Source of the DNA: Bacillus stratosphericus
GTDB lineage: Bacteria; Bacillota; Bacilli; Bacillales; Bacillaceae
Assembly: GCF_020524495.1 (NCBI RefSeq)
Contig: NZ_JAIVLB010000015.1
Coordinates: 1-64,000, forward strand
Length of the DNA stretch: 64,000 nt
Reading direction: 5' to 3'
In this document: positions 28,842 to 38,395 of the stretch, piece by piece
How positions within the stretch are numbered: the stretch's first letter is position 1
Layout of the letters: every line of letters starts with the position of its first letter
Notes under the pieces: model-generated
Databases searched by the model: none
What the model saw: the letters and a program-made list of their open reading frames with translations, nothing else
Told to the model about the DNA's origin: nothing
Program-made: the position numbers and the translations under genes

Positions 28842-29597
28842 TTATAAGCGCTTCTTCACAGCATTTGTGGCATAGTGCATAAAACACCAAGACGCTTTGA
28901 CAAAATGAAGCTGCTCTATTTCTCTGTAGACAAACCACGTTTTTTTCGCCGCTTTCCACTTGTTACTAGAGATAGAGTTTCCAACGATGCGATATTCACT
29001 TAAGGGCTCACTCATCCCATAGGCCGTAAATCCTCTTTTTAAAATTGACAGCCATGTTGCCAGGTCCTGTCTAGTTCGGATGTTCGGCATTTCCACATGT
29101 CCTACCTGTTGAAGATCTAGCATCACTGTCAAACAGCCGATAATTGTATTTTTCAAGGCTTCATTGTAGTTCAATTGAGATGGTGCAGTGACTGTTTTTT
29201 GTAATGGTTCTCCATTTTCTGCAATGATGTCATACGCGGTGAATGAAAAGGCATAATCATTCGCTAACATAAAGCCTACCTGCTTTTCGAGCTTTGTCTC
29301 TTTCCACTTATCATCGCTGTCTAAAAATGCGATAAAACGGCCTCTTGCCTGTTTGATGGCTGTGTTTCTAGCAATGGCGGCTCCCCCATTTTCCTCTAAA
29401 TATATGACGTTGATTCTGTCGTCCGTTTGACTTAATTCGCCTAATAGCTTCCTTGTTCCATCTGTTGAGCGATCATCTGCAATGATCAGCTCCCAGTTAG
29501 AATAGGTTTGGGCAAGGACGGAATGAACTGTATCCGTTAAATAACGTTCCGCATTATACGCCGGTGTAATGATTGATACTAACGGTTGTTTGTTCAC
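28842..29597 (-). CDS. tuaG: Teichuronic acid glycosyltransferase TuaG (GT2)
   Basis: Family GT2 enzyme of 251 residues: SIITPAYNAERYLTDTVHSVLAQTYSNWELIIADDRSTDGT, then the metal-binding FLDSDD (residues about 90-95). It most likely transfers one of the teichuronic acid sugars in the cytoplasm. GTG start 17 bases after the preceding stop codon region. Neighbours and length fit TuaG. Confidence 0.92.
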   Translation of the reverse strand: MNKQPLVSIITPAYNAERYLTDTVHSVLAQTYSNWELIIADDRSTDGTRKLLGELSQTDDRINVIYLEENGGAAIARNTAIKQARGRFIAFLDSDDKWKETKLEKQVGFMLANDYAFSFTAYDIIAENGEPLQKTVTAPSQLNYNEALKNTIIGCLTVMLDLQQVGHVEMPNIRTRQDLATWLSILKRGFTAYGMSEPLSEYRIVGNSISSNKWKAAKKTWFVYREIEQLHFVKASWCFMHYATNAVKKRL

Positions 29598-29621
29598 CTA
29601 AGACTCATCTCCAGTTCATCA

Positions 29622-30299
29622 TTAAGATTCTTTGAACACTTCAGGTAACACCACAAACATAAGCGAGATGCTAAAGCCAATGACAAGTCCAAGCAGTGCC
29701 CGTTTTTTCGCTGACATGCCTTTATTGCCTTCATCCAGCACTTGGGCATGATCGACAATCGTTGCCTGCTTCATTCCGAGCTTTGTTGCCTCCAATTCAT
29801 ATAAGAATCGTTCTTTATCGACTTTGGAGCCATTGCTGACAGATTCGTCTTCAATAGCGGATAATCTACTTTCAATAACCTGCTGTCTTTTCGTAAATAA
29901 TGCTTTGTCTTGCTTTAGAAATGTATCTGATACCTGCTTGACAACAGCCAAAGCTCGATCCTTATCGGCATCTGTAAACGAAAGCTGTAATTGTGTATCT
30001 AATTGATTGGTTAGAATCAGACGGTTTTTCACATCCTGCCTTTCTTCTTCCTTTACATCTCGGAGTGCTTGACTAAGAAATGCATCGCTTTTTAATAGAG
30101 ATGTCACTTCTGCTATATTGTTATACACCCCGTCATCATATTTACCAAGCGTCAAGGTAACAACTGCTGTGTAACTAGACTTTTCTACTGTCCCTTTGGC
30201 AAAAAAGAAACCAAAAGCGGCTAATACGACAGGTAGCAGCACAAGCCATATGATATATTTTTTGATTCGCTTCCCTATTCTTAATATGAAACCAGACAT
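29622..30299 (-). CDS. tuaF: Teichuronic acid protein TuaF (Wzz-like)
   Basis: A membrane protein of 225 residues with a helix near each end (IIWLVLLPVVLAAFGFFF and RALLGLVIGFSISLMFVVL) and a helical external middle, the layout of polysaccharide chain-length (Wzz/capsule KpsE-like) proteins. It probably acts with TuaE in polymerisation. I chose the ATG at 30299 (MSGFILRIGKRIKKY) with GGGAG at the proper distance; B. subtilis TuaF has 226 residues. A much longer in-frame reading is unlikely. Confidence 0.88.
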   Translation of the reverse strand: MSGFILRIGKRIKKYIIWLVLLPVVLAAFGFFFAKGTVEKSSYTAVVTLTLGKYDDGVYNNIAEVTSLLKSDAFLSQALRDVKEEERQDVKNRLILTNQLDTQLQLSFTDADKDRALAVVKQVSDTFLKQDKALFTKRQQVIESRLSAIEDESVSNGSKVDKERFLYELEATKLGMKQATIVDHAQVLDEGNKGMSAKKRALLGLVIGFSISLMFVVLPEVFKES

Positions 30300-30370
30300 G
30301 TTCATTCTCCCAACATTTGACGTATTTGCTTTTTCACTAGTGTAACCATACAAGCTCAGCATCACACGTT

Positions 30371-31834
30371 TTACCACGGCTTGAAACGTTGTTTATTTTT
30401 CATGATATTCACCGCTGCGATCACCAGCCCTAAAAACACCCAGTGGAAATATAAATTCGAGACGGAACTAGGACTGATACTTGAGACGAGAAAGCTCAGC
30501 ATTGCAGCAAATAGACCTTCAATAATCATCTTTGCTGATCTCGTGTCAGCCAATTTGTATTGTTTGTACAGTGAGAACATGAGATAGGCGTACACTGCGA
30601 TATAGCCTAGCGTGACTGCAAATCCAAAATTCGTCATCACCTCTAGCAGCCAATTGTGTACTTCAACGACTTGATCTGTATCAAAGATCGAAAAGTGGGC
30701 TAAGTAGTATGACACGTTGCCCGCTCCGACCCCGAACCCGTATGAATTCGTAAAGAAATGCCATGCGTTTTTAATCAAATTCGCTCTAGCAATGTTGGAT
30801 GGGAGTGGTTCACTAAAAGAATGTGCGACCTGAGAAGCAAGAAACAAGTCATAAAAGACCGAATAGATCTTAGCTGAAAAGACGGCAATACATATGACAC
30901 CTAACCCGCCTGCTGCGATGAGTGACCACTTTTTTAAGAAGCGAGGCATCAGCAGCCACACATAGATCGCCGCTCCAGCAAAAACACCAAGCAAGCTGGC
31001 GCGAGATTCTGTTAACAAAATGAGATACAGCGCTGCGATCGCTCCTAATAAACCAAACGCTTTGATATAACCATTTTTCATTTGACGCATACACGCCACA
31101 TATAAGAAAAAGCTAATGGATAAAAACGTCGCGAAATCATTTTGATTAAAGAAGACAGCTGTAGGATAGTGCTGTTTGTACGCTGGTCCAAGATACAATG
31201 ATGTATTCGGTAAATGGATCAAGGTAAAGTGATTATAAAACCCGATCCCCATCACAAATACGGTCATGACAAGCCAAATGCTATAAAATGTCACAATCTG
31301 ATCCATCCGCTGAATGTACATGACCACAAGAAAGACGAACCCCATCCCCATCGCAAGGAGAGACATATATTTCAGACCGTCTGTGACTGAATGAGCCCAA
31401 AGCAATGAGATGAGCCCGTAAAGAAACCATGAAGCGAAAAAACCGAGAATGCCTTTTACACGAAGATGTTGCCAATGCGATATGTACGTCCCCTTATCTC
31501 TCATCCTCCAAATCAATAAAGCAAAGACGACAATGAGCATAATCCGATATAGAAAAAGACTAAAGAAACCGACACTAATAGAAAAGAAAGCGTTATTGAG
31601 AAAGGTGAATGCAATCAAAAGGTAGATAGCTGACATGAATATTTGCTCACCATTCAAATATAGCTTCATCAATACTGCAACTGCCACAAGAACTACAAGC
31701 AATACCGGAATTGCCATCATCTTTTTTACCCCAACAGGCTGCGTGAATGCCATTTGCACAAGCCAAATTCCTGCAGCAAATAAAATAAATCCGAGCATGA
31801 TTTGCCATGCTGTTTGTTTCACACTCATACCCAT
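30371..31834 (-). CDS. tuaE: Teichuronic acid polymerase-like protein TuaE
   Basis: Polytopic membrane protein of 487 residues with ten or more helices and an O-antigen ligase/polymerase (Wzy_C) region (YLILLTESRASLLGVFAGAAIYVWLL, later a large external loop with AHFSIFDTDQVVEVHNWLLEV). It probably polymerises the repeat units made by the Tua glycosyltransferases. The ATG at 31828 is an equally good start, with GGAGG nine bases upstream. Confidence 0.9.
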   Translation of the reverse strand: MGMSVKQTAWQIMLGFILFAAGIWLVQMAFTQPVGVKKMMAIPVLLVVLVAVAVLMKLYLNGEQIFMSAIYLLIAFTFLNNAFFSISVGFFSLFLYRIMLIVVFALLIWRMRDKGTYISHWQHLRVKGILGFFASWFLYGLISLLWAHSVTDGLKYMSLLAMGMGFVFLVVMYIQRMDQIVTFYSIWLVMTVFVMGIGFYNHFTLIHLPNTSLYLGPAYKQHYPTAVFFNQNDFATFLSISFFLYVACMRQMKNGYIKAFGLLGAIAALYLILLTESRASLLGVFAGAAIYVWLLMPRFLKKWSLIAAGGLGVICIAVFSAKIYSVFYDLFLASQVAHSFSEPLPSNIARANLIKNAWHFFTNSYGFGVGAGNVSYYLAHFSIFDTDQVVEVHNWLLEVMTNFGFAVTLGYIAVYAYLMFSLYKQYKLADTRSAKMIIEGLFAAMLSFLVSSISPSSVSNLYFHWVFLGLVIAAVNIMKNKQRFKPW

Positions 31835-31867
31835 TTTCCTCCTAAGCCATCCATCCGATTTGAGGGA

Positions 31868-32797
31868 TTAAGCCTTTACTTCCTGTTCATAGTAGGAAAT
31901 GGTACGTGCCAAACCTTCTTGTAAAGTTACGACAGGCTCCCATGCTAAGACTCGTTTCGTATCCTCATTCGCCAATGTACTATGAACAATATCTCCTTCA
32001 CGCTGCGGCTTGTAAATCGGTTCAAGATGTGATTTCGTCACTCGCTTCATCGTTTGAAACAACTCATTGACAGTAATGGAATCACCACACGATATATTTA
32101 AACAAACGTTTGATTGGGCTGTTAAAGCTTTGACATTCGCTGCTGCTAGATCACCGACATAGATAAAATCCCTTGTTTGTTCGCCGTCTCCGAAAATGAA
32201 TGGTGCCTCATGCTTTGCAAACTTATCAGAAAAAATAGAGACAACCCCACCTTCGCCAAGTGCATCTTGACGCGGGCCATATACATTGCTATATCGCAGA
32301 ATACAATAATCCACATGATAGAGTGATTTTGCCATTTCTAAGTATCGCTCTACTGTGAGTTTCGATAAGCCATAGGGTGAACCAGGCTGTAGTGGATGAG
32401 CTGTATCCACTGGCAGATAAACTGGGTCTCCATAGACAGCTGCCGAAGAGGCGAATATTACCTTCTTGACACCAATCTCTGAAGCAGCTTTGATCACATG
32501 CAGAGATCCTTTAATATTCACTTCCTGATCATATATATAATCTTTGACCGACATTGCTACACTTACCTGTGCAGCAAGATGAATGATGTAGTCTGGTGCG
32601 ATTTGTTTGATGATTTCACCCACTTCTGGTTTTGTTATATCCGCTTCAATACATTGAACAGATAAATGAGCAATATTTTCCTTACTACCTGTTGAAAAAT
32701 TATCAAGTACGATGGCCTCATATCCCTTTTCTATTAATTTTTCAACAGTATGTGAACCTATAAATCCACTGCCTCCAGTAACCAATACTTTCTTCAT
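31868..32797 (-). CDS. NAD-dependent sugar epimerase inserted in the tua operon
   Basis: Extended short-chain dehydrogenase of 309 residues resembling UDP-sugar 4-epimerases: NAD motif TGGSGFIGSHT (residues 7-17), catalytic region SSAAVYG, and YGLSKLTVERY with the Tyr-x3-Lys pair near 142-146. The Arg-rich segment ILRYSNVYGPRQD is also typical. B. subtilis 168 has no such gene between tuaD and tuaE. It could make UDP-GalNAc or UDP-galacturonate, altering the composition of the polymer, but the substrate cannot be told from sequence alone. ATG follows AGGAGG, and it lies 17 bases after tuaD, so it is cotranscribed. Confidence 0.88.
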   Translation of the reverse strand: MKKVLVTGGSGFIGSHTVEKLIEKGYEAIVLDNFSTGSKENIAHLSVQCIEADITKPEVGEIIKQIAPDYIIHLAAQVSVAMSVKDYIYDQEVNIKGSLHVIKAASEIGVKKVIFASSAAVYGDPVYLPVDTAHPLQPGSPYGLSKLTVERYLEMAKSLYHVDYCILRYSNVYGPRQDALGEGGVVSIFSDKFAKHEAPFIFGDGEQTRDFIYVGDLAAANVKALTAQSNVCLNISCGDSITVNELFQTMKRVTKSHLEPIYKPQREGDIVHSTLANEDTKRVLAWEPVVTLQEGLARTISYYEQEVKA

Positions 32798-32814
32798 CCA
32801 AGTTTCCTCCTAAA

Positions 32815-34149
32815 TCAAGCTTCTAATAACATCTTAACATCCTGTACATGAGGACGACCGATTGAATGATAAATAAAGCCGTTTTTTCTCATTTGATCTG
32901 GTTCAAATACATTGCGTCCATCGATAATGACTGGACGTTGAAGAAGACTTCTGACTTTCTCCATATCCATTTTTAATACTTCTTCCCATTCAGTCAAAAT
33001 TAAACAGGCATCTGAATTCTCTATTGTTTGATATAGATTGTTGCTAAATATTATCTCGTTCCCAAGGATCTCCTTCGCTTCTAAGTGAGCAATTGGATCG
33101 TACGCTTTTACGTAAGCTCCCAAATCTTGTAGCATAGGAATAATATCAAGGGCTGGAGAGGATCTCAAATCATTTGTATTAGGTTTAAATGCCAACCCTA
33201 ATACCGAAATGGTTTTTCCTTTTATTTCACCATAGACATCCATCAATTTTTTTACAAGATACGCTCGTTGATGTGTATTTGTTTCTACAACAGATTCAAT
33301 TAGTTTAAAACGATAGCCTACTGTTTCAGCTATTTTTAATAGTGCCTTGGTATCTTTCGGGAAACAGGAACCCCCAAATCCGACTCCAGCTTTTAAAAAT
33401 TTCTGCCCAATCCGGCTATCTAGGCCAACACCTTCTGATACTTTCTCAACATCTGCACCCACTCGATCACATATGTTGGCAATATCATTGATAAAGGAAA
33501 TTTTGGTTGCAAGCATCGCATTTGCAGCGTATTTAATCATCTCTGCACTTTCTATATTGGTTTCCACCACTGCTGTTTGAAATGGTTCATGTAACTCCTT
33601 AATGATTTCCAATGCATGAGAACTTGTAGACCCTATGACAACTCGCTCCATATTCATCGTATCTTTAATAGCAGAGCCTTCTCGAAGGAATTCTGGATTT
33701 GACACAACGTCAAAGGGGTATTTGCTTCGTGAAGCTTTCTCTACAATGGCTTTAACAAGTCGACCCGTGCCCACTGGCACCGTACTTTTATTAACAATGA
33801 CTTTGTATCCATTCAAGGATTCACCAACAGTTTGAGCAACTGCTTTCACGTAAGTTAAATCCGCTTCCCCCTTCGGTGTCATTGGTGTGCCTACAGCAAT
33901 ATAAATAATCGTTGATTCTCGAATCGCAGCAAGAATATTGGTTGTAAAACACAGTCTTCCTTCTTCTGTATTCTTTTCAATCAATTCCTTTAAACCAGGT
34001 TCATAAATTGGAACGATACCACTTTTTAAGCTGTTGATTTTTGATTCATCGATGTCACAGCAGATGACGCGATTTCCGATATCAGCAAAACAAGTACCCG
34101 ATACTAACCCGACATACCCTGTTCCAATCACAGCAATTTTCTTCATCAT
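32815..34149 (-). CDS. tuaD: UDP-glucose 6-dehydrogenase TuaD
   Basis: Oxidises UDP-glucose from GtaB to UDP-glucuronate, the acidic sugar of teichuronic acid. The 444-residue protein has the NAD motif IAVIGTGYVGLVSG (residues 4-17), NPEFLREGSAI, and the catalytic Cys in GFGGSCFPKDTKAL (about 253-265). It is a little shorter at the C-terminus than B. subtilis TuaD (461). The ATG at 34149 follows GAGAGG. Confidence 0.96.
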   Translation of the reverse strand: MMKKIAVIGTGYVGLVSGTCFADIGNRVICCDIDESKINSLKSGIVPIYEPGLKELIEKNTEEGRLCFTTNILAAIRESTIIYIAVGTPMTPKGEADLTYVKAVAQTVGESLNGYKVIVNKSTVPVGTGRLVKAIVEKASRSKYPFDVVSNPEFLREGSAIKDTMNMERVVIGSTSSHALEIIKELHEPFQTAVVETNIESAEMIKYAANAMLATKISFINDIANICDRVGADVEKVSEGVGLDSRIGQKFLKAGVGFGGSCFPKDTKALLKIAETVGYRFKLIESVVETNTHQRAYLVKKLMDVYGEIKGKTISVLGLAFKPNTNDLRSSPALDIIPMLQDLGAYVKAYDPIAHLEAKEILGNEIIFSNNLYQTIENSDACLILTEWEEVLKMDMEKVRSLLQRPVIIDGRNVFEPDQMRKNGFIYHSIGRPHVQDVKMLLEA

Positions 34150-34223
34150 TCTTCATCCTCTCAGTAAAAGCATTTGACCGTTCCAAACTGTATATCTATC
34201 ATCCTTTGCACATTTCATCCTGT

Positions 34224-35408
34224 TTAAACGATGGATGTTGATTGATTCAGCATCTTTTCATATTGCCGAATCAGATGCTCAGCATTATGTGTTGATGAAT
34301 ATTCTCTATGGACGATTCGGTGAAGATCGTCCTTCACTTGTTCATTCCATTTATTTTCATAAAGGTAGGTATGAATGGACTCTTTTAGCTGACTCGTTGA
34401 ACGCGGTTCAATGAGCAGGTGTTGATAGGTCGAAAATAATGACGGTAGACCACCTACTCGTGTCGCAATGACAGGTACCTTTAACGAAAGCGCCTCAAGG
34501 ACGACGGTCGGCATTCCTTCACTATAGGAAGGAAGTGCAAATAGATCGGCTGCCATTAAGTAGTCTTTCACCTGATCATTTGGCACCTGCCCTGGGAGTA
34601 TAATTGATTCCCCAGCTCGTTCAGTCAGCTCCTTTGCAAGTGGTCCTATTCCGACACATACCGCTTTCACACCATCCATCCCACTGACAACATCAGCTAA
34701 TTCAAGCAAGCCTTTCTCTTTGACTAATCGCCCGACAAAGACAACAAGCTTGTCGTGAAGCGGTAAACCTAACTGCTTTCTGATGTCTTCTTTATTTCCA
34801 TGCGTTTCAGAAAATGACTTGAGCGGAATACCGAGCGGGAGAAATTTTGCTCCCACCTTTGTCATGTCATTGGTCTTTTTTGCCAGCTCCTCACTCACTG
34901 TCAAAACAGCAGCTGCCTGTTTCACCGCTGTCTCAAAGGCTGCAAGCGCCCCTTTGCTATAGCGGGGATACACGTTGACATCACTGCCGTGCAAGGTCAG
35001 AAGATAACGGATATGAGCTTCTTTTTGTATCACGGCAGCTGCGCCACCTGACGGCATGGCAAAGTGCGCATGGATGAAATCTGGTGACAGCTGATGACGC
35101 TGCATTGTGCGCAGAACAGCAACTGCTATTCGTTTACTCGGCTGTGCCCATTTCAGCTGTCCCGGTAATGCTGTATAGGGAGGTCTGTAAACCGTCACAC
35201 CACACCGTATTTCCTGTTCTGGCAAATCTCTTTTCTGCCGATAGGATGCCTTGAACATCCGTAAGATAGGCGGATTCACTGGATTGGGACAAATGACTGT
35301 CACTTCTATTCCTTGCTTGAGAAGTTCCTGCACTTGCGTTTCATGAAAGACGCCCTCACTCGGATGTTTTTCACTAGGATATACACTTGTCAGCCATAGA
35401 ACCTTCAT
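34224..35408 (-). CDS. tuaC: Teichuronic acid glycosyltransferase TuaC (GT4)
   Basis: GT-B fold glycosyltransferase of 394 residues: N-terminal VLWLTSVYPSEKHPSEGVFHETQVQEL, LTLHGSDVNVYPRYSKGAL, and C-terminal GRLVKEKGLLELA followed by PSYSEGMPTVVLEALSLKVPVIATRVGG, the GT4 donor-binding motif with the E-x7-E pair. It acts in the cytoplasm on the lipid-linked repeat unit. The ATG at 35408 overlaps the tuaB stop (ATGA); a longer upstream reading is an artefact inside tuaB. Confidence 0.94.
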   Translation of the reverse strand: MKVLWLTSVYPSEKHPSEGVFHETQVQELLKQGIEVTVICPNPVNPPILRMFKASYRQKRDLPEQEIRCGVTVYRPPYTALPGQLKWAQPSKRIAVAVLRTMQRHQLSPDFIHAHFAMPSGGAAAVIQKEAHIRYLLTLHGSDVNVYPRYSKGALAAFETAVKQAAAVLTVSEELAKKTNDMTKVGAKFLPLGIPLKSFSETHGNKEDIRKQLGLPLHDKLVVFVGRLVKEKGLLELADVVSGMDGVKAVCVGIGPLAKELTERAGESIILPGQVPNDQVKDYLMAADLFALPSYSEGMPTVVLEALSLKVPVIATRVGGLPSLFSTYQHLLIEPRSTSQLKESIHTYLYENKWNEQVKDDLHRIVHREYSSTHNAEHLIRQYEKMLNQSTSIV

Positions 35409-36856
35409 GACGAACGACCTCTTCTCAATAATTTTCCTACAACCTGTGGATACATTTTGACGAGCAGCAGGCCATACAAAGCAGCACTTAAACAAATAGT
35501 CAGGAGTAATTGAAGCGAAACATCTGCTGACGTCAGCTTCATTCCTTGATGTAAAACCACAGCACAGGCGGACATCACCAAAGTCATGACAGCAGGCTTT
35601 AGAAGTGATTTTAGATACACCTTCATATCAAGCTGAATCACGTAAGCCATGAGCCATCTGCCGACAATGAAATTCAGTAGGCTGACACCTGAGTAAATCC
35701 AAGCCACAGTCAACAGACTGCCTGTACTGACTCCTGCATACAACGCGCATCCATAGATGATGAGCATGACTGTATCCCAATAAAAAGCTAAATCCACTCT
35801 TCCTTTTGCAAGTAGTATTGAACCATTTGGGTTCATTAGCACACGCAGAAGACCGACGATGCACAAAATATTGAGAACAGGAACTGCTACTAACCATTTC
35901 TCTCCAAACACAACTTCTATAAAGCTATCTGATACAACAGCGAGGCCGATTAATAAAGGAAAACTAATCAGTGCGAGCAGATTTGTCATACTTAGAAAGC
36001 CCTCGCGCAGCATCGAGTGATCACGCTGACTCTTTGCAAAAACAGGGAAAGCCACTCTCGTTACAATTGGATTGATTTTCAGCACGGGGATCGTCACAAT
36101 TTGATAGGCCAAGCTGTAAATGCCTAACGCCTCCGCTCCAAGAAACCGGCCGACTAAAATCATATCAATATTAGATCCTGCTCGATTAACTAGCCTAGAT
36201 GCTAGCTGAAAAGCACCGAATGAGAAAAATTCTTTCACTTCCCCTAATGCGAAAACTGGTGCTGGTCGCCACTTCTTCCAATAAGCCGCTGCATACAATA
36301 GACCTTTTCCTGATTGCAGCAGCACTTGAGATATGACATAGGCAACAACTGGATTGATGAAAAAGGCAAGGAGGAGTAACACGAGAAGCGATATGATGGT
36401 CGCAATCGTTTCAATGGTACTTAATGTTTTAAAAGCTAAGTCTTTTTGCATCATATATTGGTATTGCTGACCAATTGGAGCAATCAGAAACATAATCGAT
36501 AATAGCTGGAGCAGATTTTCCAGCTCAGGCCGGGCATAAAAGGCAGCAATCATTGGGCTTACAAGGATAAGTAAACAAAACAAGACAATACCTGTGAGTA
36601 AGTTAATCCAATATAATGTAGATAATTGACGTTCTGTCGTTTGTTCCTTTTGAATGATCGCTGCACCGATGCCTAGATCAAGTAAAATCTGCGTAAATAT
36701 TGTGACAGTTGTGATCATGCCAACGAGACCAAACTCTTTAAGGGACATCACGTTCCCTAAAAAGGCGAACTGTGCAATTTGGATGATGGTAATGATCAAT
36801 GCGGACAAACTTGTCCATTTTGCCCCGCCTAGCATTCGATTTTTCATACTTGCCAT
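35405..36856 (-). CDS. tuaB: Teichuronic acid repeat-unit flippase TuaB
   Basis: Wzx/MATE-type membrane protein of 483 residues with 12-14 predicted helices, beginning MASMKNRMLGGAKWTSLSALIITIIQIAQF; the polysaccharide-synthesis flippase signature is spread over the first 400 residues. It should move lipid-linked units across the membrane. It follows tuaA by 18 bases and is coupled to tuaC. Confidence 0.93.
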   Translation of the reverse strand: MASMKNRMLGGAKWTSLSALIITIIQIAQFAFLGNVMSLKEFGLVGMITTVTIFTQILLDLGIGAAIIQKEQTTERQLSTLYWINLLTGIVLFCLLILVSPMIAAFYARPELENLLQLLSIMFLIAPIGQQYQYMMQKDLAFKTLSTIETIATIISLLVLLLLAFFINPVVAYVISQVLLQSGKGLLYAAAYWKKWRPAPVFALGEVKEFFSFGAFQLASRLVNRAGSNIDMILVGRFLGAEALGIYSLAYQIVTIPVLKINPIVTRVAFPVFAKSQRDHSMLREGFLSMTNLLALISFPLLIGLAVVSDSFIEVVFGEKWLVAVPVLNILCIVGLLRVLMNPNGSILLAKGRVDLAFYWDTVMLIIYGCALYAGVSTGSLLTVAWIYSGVSLLNFIVGRWLMAYVIQLDMKVYLKSLLKPAVMTLVMSACAVVLHQGMKLTSADVSLQLLLTICLSAALYGLLLVKMYPQVVGKLLRRGRSS

Positions 36857-36874
36857 TCCTCTTCCCTACTTTGC

Positions 36875-37534
36875 TTATCTGGCTCCGTCACCAGTCATGA
36901 TGACTTTTAACGTTTTTACCATAATCTTCGTGTCAAGAGAAAATGTAAAGTTTTGAATATACTGTAAATCGTGTGATAATTTTTCACTTGGACTAATTTC
37001 ATATCCTCCATTTACTTGAGCAAGACCTGTTAGTCCCGGCTTCACCGCCAGCCTTTTTGTAAAGCCCGGAATCGTCCGATGAAACTCAGCGGTAAACATC
37101 GGTCTTTCCGGCCGTGGACCTACGATACTCATTTCTCCTTTTAACACGTTAATAAATTGTGGCAGTTCATCAATTCTTGTTTTTCGGATGAATGCCCCCA
37201 CTTTGGTGACACGTGGGTCATTTTTTTGCGCCCATTTCGCTCCTCCGCTTTCTGCGTCGGTTCTCATCGATCTGAGCTTCCATAATTTAAAGTAAACACC
37301 GTCTTTCCCGACCCTTTCCTGCATATAAAAGGCTGGCCCTGGTGTTTCTAACTTAATCAAGAGGGCAAACAGCAAAATGATTGGCGTACTTAACATCAAT
37401 CCGATGAACGAGAACAATAAGTCTATGAAACGTTTTGCAAATAAATAACGAACCATATGTTCTGTTAAGGCAAAAGAATGGTTTCGTCTCACTTCAAATT
37501 CTCTGTAAAGATTCATCGCCTTCTCTGCGCTCAC
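36875..37534 (-). CDS. tuaA: Undecaprenyl-phosphate sugar transferase TuaA
   Basis: Bacterial sugar transferase (WcaJ/PglC type) that starts the lipid-linked teichuronic acid unit. One re-entrant membrane helix ([25 protein letters not shown]) is followed by the catalytic region: [54 protein letters not shown]. The likely start is GTG at 37534 with GGTGAGG upstream (219 residues); another reading to 37549 is open. A four-repeat PhoP-type site lies about 85 bases upstream. Confidence 0.92.
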   Translation of the reverse strand: MSAEKAMNLYREFEVRRNHSFALTEHMVRYLFAKRFIDLLFSFIGLMLSTPIILLFALLIKLETPGPAFYMQERVGKDGVYFKLWKLRSMRTDAESGGAKWAQKNDPRVTKVGAFIRKTRIDELPQFINVLKGEMSIVGPRPERPMFTAEFHRTIPGFTKRLAVKPGLTGLAQVNGGYEISPSEKLSHDLQYIQNFTFSLDTKIMVKTLKVIMTGDGAR

Positions 37535-37617
37535 TGACCTGCACCTCACCCTTCAAATAGTTGTTGTGTAAAGAGATGTTCTATGAAAGTCAGTTTAGCA
37601 GAGAAACATTAAGCAGA

Positions 37618-37654
37618 TGTAAATGGGATGTTAATTCTTGTAAAAGTGTGTTAA
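37618..37654 (-). promoter_or_regulatory. Four PhoP-box repeats upstream of tuaA
   Basis: On the minus strand TTAACA, TTTACA, TTAACA and TTTACA (37649-37654, 37639-37644, 37629-37634, 37618-37623) recur at 10-, 10- and 11-base steps, close to the PhoP consensus TT(A/T/C)ACA with 4-6 base gaps. In B. subtilis tuaA is activated by phosphorylated PhoP at phosphate starvation; the same switch is inferred here. Confidence 0.75.
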
Positions 37655-37689
37655 GAATAAGCACTTATATCAAGTTATGCCCTTTTCAA

Positions 37690-38395
37690 CGTAAAAAAGA
37701 CCCGCTTTATGGTATGATCCCCTCTAAGTAGACAGTGTAAAAAGCCAAATTTTCATAATCGGCTGTTACACTATACTTGGAGGGGATTTTTTATGGCACA
37801 TACAGGACAACATTTTCAATACTATACGAAAGAATTTAAGATGAAAGCTGTCAAAATGTACGAAGAATAGAAGCTATCACTCATTATCTGAAGCATCAGG
37901 TCTCAGAAGTTCAACTCAGCAAAAAAATTGGGACAGGAAATATCGTGAGGGACAATCTTTTGAAGATCAACGAGGAAAAATACAAAGTCAGAAAATCCTT
38001 TTAGTGGATGTCCTAAGTCTATCTTTAAAAGTGTGGAAGAAGAAAGAGATTATTTAAAGGCACAGGTAAGCGTTATCCAAATCTTCACGGGGAGGACGGA
38101 TTTTGAAGACTGCACGGTTTGAAGTTGTTCACGAATTAAAGACCCTTTATCTGTTGACATGGCTGGTGTATCCATGGCGTAAGAATCAAGGGTTTGAATC
38201 GAATTATTTTTCTCTCATCTCAAAACACTTCACAAGAGCATAGAAGATTACATTCAATTCTATAATCACGATCCATTCCAGAAAAAATTAAACCAGTGTG
38301 CTCCGATAGAATACCGTCACACACTGGCTACTTAGGCTTTTTATATGTGTCTACTTGACAGGGATTAGACCATTCTGCGGGTCTTTTCTTTATTT
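37690..38395 (-). terminator. Split terminator downstream of the lytA-like gene
   Basis: AAAAGACCCGC...ATGGT at 37696-37714 and ACCAT...GCGGGTCTTTT at about 38370-38388 are complementary over two stem blocks and end in T-rich sequence on both strands. IS copy B sits in the loop. The undisturbed hairpin would end the minus-strand lipoprotein gene. Confidence 0.65.
37718..38366 (+). mobile_element. IS3-like remnant B, internally deleted
   Basis: Element of about 650 bp with terminal repeats GATCCCCTCTAAGTAGACAG and, on the right, TGTCTACTTGACAGGGAT. A decayed orfA starts at 37794 (MAHTGQHFQYYTKEFKMKAV), with a stop at once (37868) and several frame changes, but KSVEEERDYLKAQV is still readable. 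orfB is cut by an internal deletion between a KTARFEVVHELK-like start and the end (DYIQFYNHDPFQKKLNQCAPIEYRHTLAT). It shares its right 350 bases with copy C, in opposite orientation. Confidence 0.82.

Noticed and set aside
34224-35495. Longer TuaC reading starting at 35495
   Set aside because: The additional 29 residues lie inside tuaB, and the ATG at 35408 overlaps the tuaB stop in the usual coupled way with a ribosome site.
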